Shown: positions 1 to 8,035 of the stretch, piece by piece
Numbering within the stretch: the stretch's first letter is position 1
Layout of the letters: the number at the start of each line of letters is the position of its first letter
NCBI GenBank assembly: GCA_000787465.1
Contig: JSYX01000697.1
Location: forward strand, 1-17,109
DNA: 17,109 nucleotides
Reading direction: 5' to 3'
Source of the DNA: Thermomucor indicae-seudaticae
Taxonomy: Eukaryota; Mucoromycota; Mucoromycetes; Mucorales; Lichtheimiaceae
Notes under the pieces: model-generated
Told to the model about the DNA's origin: nothing
Seen by the model: only the letters and a program-made list of their open reading frames with translations
Databases searched by the model: none
Made by a program: the position numbers and the translations under genes

Positions 1-138
1 GGGGCGCAAAATTTTTCTTCATGAGCGCCAAAAAGAAGTCTGCTTGCCGCAAATCATAAGGAAAAATCCAGTAGTAAAGGACTGACTCTACATGGCGACA
101 AATGATGAAAGAGTTCCCTGGGACGCCTTTGGCAAAAG
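1..138 (-). other. Possible partial coding exon running off the left edge
   Basis: On the minus strand, a pyrimidine-rich stretch ending in ctctttcag (next to position 138) could be a 3' splice site. The frame beginning TCT TTT GCC AAA then stays open to the window edge (about 46 codons) and includes the residues YYWIFPYDLRQADFF. The plus strand in the same phase has three stops. A second minus frame ending in LLLDFSL* and short plus-strand pieces are also readable here, so the assignment is weak. I recognise no family. If real, it would be an internal exon of a gene transcribed leftward, divergent from SHQ1. Confidence 0.2.
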
Positions 139-568
139 ACTGAAAGAGGCACCTTTATCTTCATGATACGCTGCATCGTTTTTAGAGCTTGTTTTATATA
201 AGTTACATTTTGACAGCGACATATTAGCTTATAGACATGGAAATGCTTCAAACAGCACGCTACGTGTTATATAGCATATCATACATGGTACGTACGAATG
301 CTAAAGGGCGCCGCTATCGGGATTGGTTATCGCGGAAAAGGTCCCGACTAAAGTGTTTCATAATCGAAATGCACAAGCAGCTGTAACATGAGCATCGACT
401 ATATTAACACTTTTGGCATTTGTGTTCAGCAGTTGTAACAATAGGACATCAGATACCTGCAGCGTCTATTACTGTGCTACGCAACCAAACTTCCTTTGCA
501 AAATCATCCACATACATTTTAAATCTGTGAATTTGTTTTGGAACTGTAACTGTTTGTAGACAACATCT

Positions 569-817
569 TTGGACGGTATATCTTTTAGTCTCAGGGTCTC
601 AGAATCGAAAGCTGGGCAAAGACAATTAGAAATAATTCAAGTGGGAAAAAGCCTCGACGACGAATTTAAGAAGCACGTCTTTTATCATACTACAGACATT
701 GGCGCGTCATTAATACCATTTATCGTTAAAGACGAGTTCGACAATCGTGCAGCATATTCGTTGGATTTGCTTGACCACGCAGAAACATGCGCGGACAGCC
801 ATTTTCAGAGGTTCTGA
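569..817 (+). other. Unassigned open stretch, possible exon
   Basis: This is an 82-codon open frame with no ATG at its start (it opens on TTG). It may begin inside an intron: cttttag and tctcag at about 585-594 could be splice acceptors. The translation is rich in Asp, Glu and Lys (for example KSLDDEFKKHVFYHTTD) and ends in a TGA. It looks like coding sequence, but I recognise no family. On the minus strand the same DNA carries a convincing intron end (ttctaattgtctttgcccag) followed by an open frame (ETLRLKDIPSKDVVYKQ...) down to about 467, so strand and structure are both unsettled. One of the two readings is likely a shadow of the other. Confidence 0.22.
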
Positions 818-1115
818 AGAAAGATGGTTTAATGTTCTTCAGATTTAGTATTTCACGGTCGCTTGTATCATGGTCACCACAACGCTTCGCTGCTACGAGA
901 AGGAACTTCTGCTATAACACGGGATACATTTGTTCTGTAGCTCAAGTATATTGAGATCTTGGAGCAGTTCAAGAGAGTGCAGCTTCTTCTTACAAAACAG
1001 ATACTGGATGTCCAAGTGCCAGTGGCGCTTCTCTTTTGTCATGACTGCGTTAAAATTGGTAACCAAATGCAGCGCTTAAAAGTTCCAGTCGACTCCTATA
1101 CACAGTTTGAACGAC
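818..1115. other. Region upstream of SHQ1
   Basis: This is the putative SHQ1 promoter and 5' UTR. No confident gene is seen. On the minus strand, a possible divergent first exon could start at ATG 1093 (MSFKL), with a second piece from about 1042 (MTKEKRHWHLDIQYLF) joined by an intron with weak signals. The downstream joins run into stops, so this is noted only as a possibility. Confidence 0.3.
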
Positions 1116-2939
1116 ATGATCACCCCATCGTTCAAAGTAGATCAGGACGATAATTTCGTACATATCAACATAAATACCCCATATGTTCGAGTAAGCTGTG
1201 CGATCGCACGTTTTTTCTACATTGACACTCTCTAATCACGAGATTTTAGGCTCAAGACGTCGATCTCCATGTCCAAGGCAACGAATTTCGATTCTTTTTA
1301 CGACCATACTTTCTTCGGTAAAAAACGGCATTGTCACCACGATTCCCCAGCATTCAGTACTGAGTGTTTGCTATACGTGCGCGCAAAAATAAAGGCTCTA
1401 TTTCCCCGGTAACATCGTAGAAGACGACAATTCGCAAGCGACCTACGATCCTTCGAGCGGCCAATTCCATATCCGAGTCAGCAAAGAAACGAAAGGGGAG
1501 TACTTTCCAGATCTCGACTTGTTGACCAAACTTTTGGCTCGACGCGGCGAAACCAAGAGCAATAATAACGAGAATGGTGCACCAAAGAAGCCCTTGATAG
1601 AAGTCATCGGATCATCGTCTTCCGAAGAACTGACAAAGGAGGAAATTAAAGAAGGTAAAGACGCGACTAAACTATTTGAAGGAGGAAGGCAATGAGAGAG
1701 TTCTTATCCTTTGATACTTCTTTTAAGCTATTGATTTCAATTGGGAACTTCCACAGGAATTACCAAATCCAGAGATTCTGACTAGTCAAAACGCATCCTA
1801 TGGTTTCAATAATGCATACAGCGGCTACTTTACACATGTTCAGGAGACTATGAATGAAGTCGTGGATTTGGCAGAACCTGAAAAATCCACGCCAGAGTCT
1901 CGGAGGCAAGAACGTTGTGAAGCGGAAAATGCTAAATTTGATGAGGACTACTATGCTATGGATTACATAAATGATCAAGAGATAAAACATGTGATGCAGT
2001 ACAAGACGATATGGTACAAGGAATTGAGGCGGATACAAAAAATTGCAAAGGAAGAAAGGAGAGGAGGTAAAGTGGCAAACAATGAAGTTATGCGCACTTT
2101 TCTAATCCGATATTCGCTTGCAGGATCTATAATACAAGAAATCGGGGATGCCACCGACGACTTGAACTTTAAATCACTCTCTATCACGGATCCGAATGAA
2201 TCGCTTATCAAGTTTACAAGTAAAGAAGAAGCCATGATGCGAGAACTTCCAAAGAAAGAATGTAAGCCAACAGTGCTAGCTGCCTAGCCCGATCTTGGTT
2301 AATGACGAATCCCAGATTTGCTGTCTAGTGAAAAGATAGCATATCTTGGGCTTGTAGACATATTGTTTGCATACAGCTACAATCATCGGATATTTGAAGG
2401 CGAGAATTCTGTTGAGTCGGCGTGGTGTATAGGTAAACTGAGTCCAACTATATCATGTCTGGAGGTAAGTAAGGTTGATCGATATTCTTTACACTTCGTT
2501 TTATGACTAAAAGAAGCCTGTCTATCTAGCAATTTACTACGTTGCATGAAACTGTTATTGCCTGCTTCCGGCGAGCGCTTGCGTATCCGCTTTATCGGAA
2601 TTTTGCGTTGTGTGAAAAAGTGCTGCAGGACGTGTATATATTGTTTCGATTAGGAAAACGTGCAATCCTTAAAGCTTTCTTGGAGGTGAAGGATATTTTT
2701 GACCATCACGATGTGTACTATATATACAGCAAGATATGGATAGATGACTATTGTACCTGGATCCAACAGGCTAGGTGAGTGGGCATGATTTCGCGGAATG
2801 CACAACTTCTGTCTACTAAAGTACCGTCCGTATCAGCGATCATGTGTTGCGCACGCTAGCTCATGAACTCCATCACTTTAAGGTGAACAAACAAGAGATT
2901 GGATGGGATTTAGAAGAATTAGAAACTGTAAGGTATTAG
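1116..2939 (+). CDS. SHQ1: SHQ1, H/ACA snoRNP assembly chaperone
   Basis: SHQ1 is the chaperone that binds the pseudouridine synthase Cbf5/dyskerin, mimicking RNA, before H/ACA snoRNP assembly. Seven exons fit: 1116-1190, 1250-1317, 1395-1654, 1728-2261, 2316-2464, 2530-2774 and 2822-2939 (482 aa; yeast Shq1 is of similar size). All six introns are GT-AG, 47-77 nt, and every phase closes. Residues 1-85 form the CS/p23-like domain, starting MITPSFKVDQDD, with TPYVR, RPYFLR and LYFPGNIVED. The SHQ1-specific domain lies at about 210-445 and includes VESAWCIGKLSPTI, LAYPLYRNF, GKRAILKAFLEV and WIDDYCTWIQ. The C-terminus ends in LEELETVRY, like the family's LGLELEELE tail. The start ATG is the one that gives the family's N-terminus. 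A convergent gene lies 140 bp downstream. Confidence 0.93.
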
Positions 2940-3079
2940 GAAAGGGGTCAAGTTGAGATATTTTTGACTAAGAGTAGAGTATCTTTTAGCTTGCGAAAGA
3001 AATGGGTGATGGAGAAACAACCGGTTGAGTCGCCTGGCATTCTGATTAGGAAGGGAAAAAGAGCCAGCTTTTGTTCGCT

Positions 3080-3512
3080 TCAGGAAGCCTTTGGTTTCCG
3101 TGCGGAAAAGTATTGCCAACTCATGCATGTCTTCCATTCTTCGCATTCACTGATTCTCTTTTCGATTAAAAGTCTGATTTCTGTGTCGTTTTGTTGGTTG
3201 AATTCGCATACCCAATTCTTCAGTATACGAAATCTTCTGGTCATCAAGTCTTTGAAGAGATATCCGGTCTCCTTTATTGCTTTAAACTACTGCCCACATC
3301 ACACATAGATAGAATGAAATGGCTACTTATCTAGAATGGTGGAGCATTTACAAAGTGGAAGTTCCAGTCCCCGTTCATCTAGATCCACGAAAGCAGTATT
3401 AGCGAGCACAAGGGCCAGGTTATAAACAATTCGTGGCATTTCTGTCGCTTGCCATTCTTTCTTATCACGATGTCGCGCATCCGCATGACTGCTCTCGCAG
3501 TCTGCCGTTGAG
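3080..3512 (-). CDS. Orphan basic/acidic helical protein, 5' end unresolved
   Basis: I do not recognise this protein. Two exons read well on the minus strand: 3512-3352 and 3279-3080 (TGA), joined by a 72-nt intron (gtaaat...tttaaag) in correct phase. The product is about 120 residues, with pieces MPRIVYNLALVLANTAFVD, SIKETGYLFKDLMTRRFRI and LLIEKRISECEEWKTC. It looks like a mostly helical, charged protein without membrane segments or signal peptide. The start is uncertain. Options are an ATG at 3651 joined by a 119-nt intron, an ATG at 3574 joined by an implausibly short 30-nt intron, or the in-frame ATG at 3439 (95 aa). It is convergent with SHQ1. The opposite-strand frame at 2964-3308 is Ser/Phe/Leu-rich, as expected for an antisense shadow. 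Confidence 0.5.
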
Positions 3513-3651
3513 CTATCGATAAATAGTCATGAACGGATTCACCTAAGCTGCACCCACGGCCGAGAAAAAGCCATGACGATGACCGAAACGTTCTGTCAAG
3601 AAGCTTGGTGCCCGAAATGGTACGTTGATACAAAGTATATGTGAATGCCAT

Positions 3652-4448
3652 AATTCAAAACTCATGAACCGGACTAGGCAATGTACGGATGCTGGATACA
3701 ATTCTGTGCTCTTCGGCTGCACTAAAAGGCGCCAGACGACTCTGCTATGCATCATTTTAAAGCACCTTAGTACAGTAATGGGACCATACAAGTACACGCC
3801 CGACCCAAAGTGCAGGTACTATCGACGACTCTACCATTTAACAACGTGGCTATCGAATTTGATAGTATCTGAAGAGCATTGAGTTCGGAGAAATTGGTCA
3901 CGCTGATGTTTAACTGACAGACGCATGCTACTTATTCATTAGAAAGAGGCAAGTGGTATGGATGGACAATATCTACGACTCTGATATTTCGTGTGTTAAG
4001 AAAATAAAATAAGTATGCGGTAGTTTTGATACTCTGTTCTCACAGAAAGCTACAGCAGGGTCCTGATGTGAGTTATGTTTAATATGACGAAATACCGCAC
4101 TTGTTCGTGGGTCAATGGCATCTGGATTTATATTACGTTATAGTGAACTACATGACTTTTCACCGTCGTACGTGTGCACTATGCTTTAGTGAATAACTTT
4201 CCGTTGTCTCGCAGGTTCTTCTATGTAGACAGTACATTTCGGTTACGCCTTAATTAATAATATTTCAGAATAAGTTCATTGGTTAGCAAGTATAATGCGC
4301 ACTTTATTCTAGAGCTTCGGTTGGTCGAGAGCACTTCTGAGACCGCGGGGGTGTAGTGCTCATCGGCTATTCAATTTCGCTTTTTGGCAACACTTGGCTT
4401 CATGTTCTTCCATGCTTCCTCTCTTTTGCTTTATCGCAACGTCCTGTT
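3652..4448. other. Gene-poor upstream region between divergent genes
   Basis: This region of about 800 bp lies between the orphan minus-strand gene and the transporter. A plus-strand frame at 3625-3882 and a minus frame at 3543-3797 are open but start without context and resemble no family I know. The right half is AT-rich with several stops in every frame, and I see no RNA gene in it. It probably holds the promoters and 5' UTRs of both neighbours, and possibly an unseen first exon of the orphan gene. Confidence 0.4.
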
Positions 4449-6736
4449 ATGTCAACATCTAACCAAAGATCAAGACCTCCAATAAGTGGCTTAAGACGAC
4501 CATCAGCAACTGCGGGCCAATTTGAACCTTTATACACCACTTCGTATATCACGCCACCTCACGTTCGGCGCTCTGCTTCCGATACCTTTTTATTCGAACG
4601 GTCAAGGGAAGAAAGACAGCGACGGGCAAGAGAAGATGAACGTGCACGACTGATTCAAGAGGCGCAACAAGCAGAGGAGGCGAAAGAAACATTATCCCGG
4701 TTTATGATATTGTGTCTGACCATTTGTATGGCAGGCGTCCAGTTTACGTGTAAGAACGAGCAAATTGTCAGTGGTCCTCTTTCCTCCTATTTGACCGAAT
4801 TCGACAGGGACCGTAGAGTTGGCTTATGGGACTCCGTATCTCCTGTCTTTTAATCTTTCCAAAGATACGACCGCACTCGTCTGGCTAGCTGGACCGCTTT
4901 CAGGTAACGAAAATGCTGCGCACCTGAACTGCTTAATAATGCTGATTTGTTGCATCGTTTTTAGGCTTGATTATTCAACGTAAGCCTCACTTACTTTGCT
5001 TCACTGGTTCCAGAAAGGATTTCTGACTGATATCGGATTCCGTAGCCGTCATTGGAGCATTCAGCGATCGATGCACCTCGCGGCTTGGCAGACGTAGACC
5101 TTTCATACTGGCAGGGGGTTTTTTCGTATGTCTGTCCATGCTGTTCGTCGCCTATGCCAGGGAAATTGCCGGGTGGTTGATTAACTTGTCGGGTAACGTC
5201 CATACCCCAGAATACTTGCGTGAAATGGTATGATGCGAAAGAATACTCCTTCCTTTGGTTTTTACCGCTATCTTTGATATTAACCATATTCTCTAGGAAC
5301 GCAGAGTTGGTGCCATTATTGCGATAGTGTCTTTCTATATGCTCGACTTCTCTCTGAATGCAGTCCAGGCGTCATGTCGTGCTCTTATATTGGATATTCC
5401 TCCTCTGTGGCAGCAGCAACGCGCAAACGCAAGTGCGGCTCGACTTTCAAATGTGGCAATGGTGGTGGGTTACTTTACGGGATTCGTGGACCTTGTAAAG
5501 TTCTTTCCATATTTTGGGGATACCCAAATCAAAGTATTCTGTTTGGTGGCCGTTGCTGTGTTTGTCGCGACTGTTGTTATAACATGCGTAACAACTCGCG
5601 AACAAGTGAATACAGACACCGATAATCCAAGGTAGATCCTGCACACAAAAAATGCCGCTTGCTCTAACGTACATCTGCAGTCCCTGGTATTCAGCCTTTT
5701 CTTATATCTGGCACGCCTTACGCTCTCTTCCGGATCCGATACAAAGGCTATGCAATGTTCAGTTCTTTGCCTGGTTGGGTTGGTTTCCATTCTTGTTTTA
5801 CAGGTACGTGGATTCATGAAATCGTGAAGAATGCTTCATTGATTTGTTCACAAGAGGATATACAGCACAACGTGGGTTTCTGACTTATACTTTGCTACGC
5901 ATCCGAGGACATCTCCAGATTCATGGGCCAAAGGCACACGGGCCGGGTCATTTGCCCTGCTGATGTATGCCATTGTTTCGGTTATATCGGGTATTGTCCT
6001 TCCGTGGCTGGTTACACACAAACCACGTGGCGTGTCCTTTTTCAGCATGAAAAACATTTACACAGCCAGCAATCTGCTGTTTGCGATCTGCATGCTGTCG
6101 ACACTCATGGTATCGAACGTTGCGACCGCGACTCTTGTCGTAGCACTGGTCGGGATACCGTGGAGCGTTGTCTTGTGGATTCCATTTGCATTGGTGGGCG
6201 AGTATATGCTTGTATCGTCCGAAACACTTGCCATTGAAAACGACGAGGTTGCAAGCAATGAAGCTGTGCGTTCTGGTTGTGGATGCGAGGAGACAGAGGC
6301 TACAGCGTTAGCTGATGATTCACAATCGTCTCCCAGTTACGGGGCTACATCATCGAAAACCGGGTCCAGAGATGGTGAATCTAGCAGAAGCAAAGCAGTT
6401 GGATTACCGGCCTATTCTGAACAGCCTGAGGAAGATGAAATGGATGCTGGTATGGTGTTGGGTGTTCACAATATGTATATTGTATTTCCCCAGTTTGCTG
6501 TGGCAATTATATCGTCCTTCATTTTCCGGATCGTCAGCTGGGCCGAAAAGTTGGATGATCAAGACAAGGAGGGCTCAGCTAATGTAGCGTGGGTATTGCT
6601 CTTTGGTGGCATTATGAGCATGATAGCCACTGTCTTGAGTAGGCGGATCAGCGAAGTACCTCGATCGGCAATGAATCGGGACTTGACAAAGTCTCCTACG
6701 GTCCTGGTCGACCCTTGCGATAGAATATCAATATAA
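4449..6736 (+). CDS. SUT/GPH-family sugar:proton symporter (MFS)
   Basis: This is a predicted polytopic membrane transporter of the glycoside-pentoside-hexuronide/SUT group (S. pombe Sut1 and plant sucrose carriers), which import sucrose, maltose or related alpha-glucosides with protons. Seven exons fit: 4449-4749, 4808-4903, 4965-4979, 5046-5227, 5297-5631, 5681-5803 and 5866-6736 (640 aa). TM1 starts near residue 88 (LTICMAGVQFTWTVELAYGTPYLL) and is followed by LVWLAGPLSGLIIQPVIGAFSDR. RLGRRRPF at 150-157 is the family's loop 2-3 signature. DFSLNAVQASCRAL, QFFAWLGWFPFLFYSTTW and VHNMYIVFPQFAVAI are family-typical. An N-terminal cytosolic tail of about 85 residues ends in an Arg/Glu-rich helix. 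A long Ser/Glu-rich loop separates the later helices. The ATG at 4449 was chosen over an upstream in-frame GTG. The substrate cannot be read from the sequence. Confidence 0.92.
4965..4979 (+). other. 15-nt exon 3 of the transporter
   Basis: This exon, GCTTGATTATTCAAC, is flanked by a 61-nt intron (gtaacg...gtttttag) and a 66-nt intron (gtaagc...ccgtag). It encodes G-L-I-I-Q-P in PLSGLIIQPVIGAFSDR, which matches the PLSGxxxQPxxGxxSDR motif of SUT proteins. Both phases are kept only if this exon is included. Confidence 0.88.
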
Positions 6737-6875
6737 AATCTATACCTGTAGCATGTACTTGGAAGTGATAATCATGAATTAACATGTATTCGTATTCCTT
6801 GTGTTGCGTTAAATAATGAGACTGTGGACTATTTACAATGATATGCCTATTCTCCCGACGCTGTCTAATGAACAA
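6737..6875. other. Convergent 3' intergenic region
   Basis: These 139 bp separate the stop codons of the transporter (+) and the ZC4H2-like gene (-). They are AT-rich. The two 3' UTRs must lie close together or overlap. No other feature is seen. Confidence 0.5.
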
Positions 6876-7694
6876 TTAACGTCGGCGCTTTGTACGACCG
6901 CGCTGTGAACCGCCTGCTGAAGAACCTGTCCGTCGACGAGAGGACGAAGTTGACGGTGGATATTCAGCGTGTAGGGAAAGCGTCGATGCACTCGATAGAG
7001 TAGGGCTTTGATGCTGCCATCTCTCGCGACGTTCTTCCAGCATTTTTGCCATTTGAGCCTCCAACTCTTGCTGTACATGAGGTATCTTCTGCAAACCCTT
7101 TTCCGCACGAAGTTGGTTTACTTGCTCTACAATAGAAAAAATTAAGTTCTACGTCCCGTAATCCGTCGATTCAGAGAACTCAAGTACCATGTAATGGTTC
7201 ATATTCGTTGTTTCGCATATGGCTGACAACTTGTTCAAGTTCGTCACGCTCACGACTTAATGAAGTTTCCACCTCTGTGATCTGACAAAGCGGAGCAGCA
7301 ATCTAAGTTTCAAAATAGTGTGAACGAGACTTGGAAACGTCATTACCGCGTCAATGTCGCGTTGGACATTTTGTATCATTTCGAGGAGAAATCGTTTTTC
7401 TTTCAGCAGCCGATGGCGTTCTGACGTGATCTCCTCAAGAAGCTGTTGTTTGTGATCAAGTGCTTCCGTCTTTTGGAGTAAATTCGCTTTGCAGTCAAGG
7501 AGCGATTGTGTCATTTCGCTGCATGTTCCGCCATTAGCTCAACGAAAAACAATAAATGTGCTAATTCGTACCGGATAGACTTCAGCGATTCCAGCTGTTG
7601 CTCCAGGGTGAGCATCGTTTCTTGAGGTTTATCACTTTACAAACAACATATTTAGTCAATGCAAGAAGAATTATGAATAGAACGTGTACCTCAT
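6876..7694 (-). CDS. ZC4H2-like coiled-coil protein lacking the zinc finger
   Basis: Five exons fit on the minus strand: 7694-7690, 7634-7572, 7518-7347, 7281-7188 and 7126-6876 (194 aa). Residues about 8-135 are a nearly continuous coiled coil. Blocks recall animal ZC4H2: LESLKSIREMTQ (human LESIKEIRNKT), LLKEKRF, QRDIDAI, and above all NEYEPLHEQVNQLRAEKGLQKIPH (human [23 protein letters not shown]). Animal ZC4H2 ends in a C4H2 zinc finger and a basic tail. Here the Cys/His cluster is missing, and the C-terminus is Ser-rich followed by a basic RRRTGSS...RGRTKRRR tail that could be a nuclear localisation signal. In animals the protein is linked to RNF220 ubiquitin ligase; I infer no function here. 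The first coding exon is only ATGAG. An alternative acceptor at 7303/7304 would add 7 residues. The homology call is from remembered motifs, not a search. Confidence 0.75.
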
Positions 7695-7994
7695 GACTTC
7701 TGGACCCAGAAGCTTGAAATTTCCCAACAAAAAATAGTGCGACATTTCGTCATATTACCTAAAAGTGGCAACCGAGGAGAAAAAGTTTGGGTCAAAATAC
7801 GTCATTGGCACTTTTTCTTTCCTCTTACTCATCTCAACATTGTTAGTGGAGTACCCTCCAATCCTCCCTCTCTTCACAGTGTCCTTGCCACAAAACCCGT
7901 GAAACAACATTTTCCTGATCGGAACGACACAATCTGGTAACTGATTTTGGTGAACCAGTGGGAACGCTGCACATGTCTCGTAAAAGCGGACGTA
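7695..7994. promoter_or_regulatory. Divergent promoter of ZC4H2-like gene and histidine kinase
   Basis: A 300-bp intergenic region separates the two start codons, which point away from each other. It must hold both promoters and 5' UTRs. Long C/T runs (cctccaatcctccctctcttcac, 7855-7879) lie on the kinase side, a common feature of fungal promoters. No TATA box is obvious. Confidence 0.6.
7798..7808. promoter_or_regulatory. Overlapping CRE-like (TACGTCA) and CCAAT motifs
   Basis: TACGTCA at 7798-7804 is a CRE/ATF-type bZIP half-site variant. Its last base starts ATTGG (7804-7808), a CCAAT box on the minus strand. Both are common fungal promoter elements (Atf1-type bZIP and the HAP complex). 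The match is short, so occupancy is conjecture. Confidence 0.3.
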
Positions 7995-8035
7995 ATGACG
8001 TCGGAACAATCGTCTTCGTTGCCAACTCTAATTAG
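7973..8035 (+). promoter_or_regulatory. Upstream ORF overlapping the kinase start codon
   Basis: An ATG at 7973 opens a 20-codon frame (MSRKSGRNDVGTIVFVANSN, then TAG at 8033-8035). It lies 22 nt upstream of, and out of frame with, the kinase ATG at 7995, and it terminates 41 nt past it. If the transcript starts upstream of 7973, scanning ribosomes meet this ATG first, which would lower kinase translation unless leaky scanning occurs. Confidence 0.45.

Noticed and set aside
2964..3308. 114-codon open frame on the plus strand after SHQ1
   Set aside because: SHQ1 ends at 2939 with a family-like tail. The minus strand here has two spliced exons in phase, and the plus product is Ser/Phe/Leu-rich, as expected for a shadow.
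3287..3351. An acceptor after gcagtag for the orphan gene's intron
   Set aside because: It places a TAA directly after the junction. The next acceptor (tttaaag, exon from 3279) keeps the frame open.
5193..5296. A transporter intron starting at 5193 (gtaacg)
   Set aside because: The phase does not match the next exon (ERRVGAI...). Using the donor gtatga at 5228 keeps phase 0 and adds NVHTPEYLREM, so 5228 was chosen.
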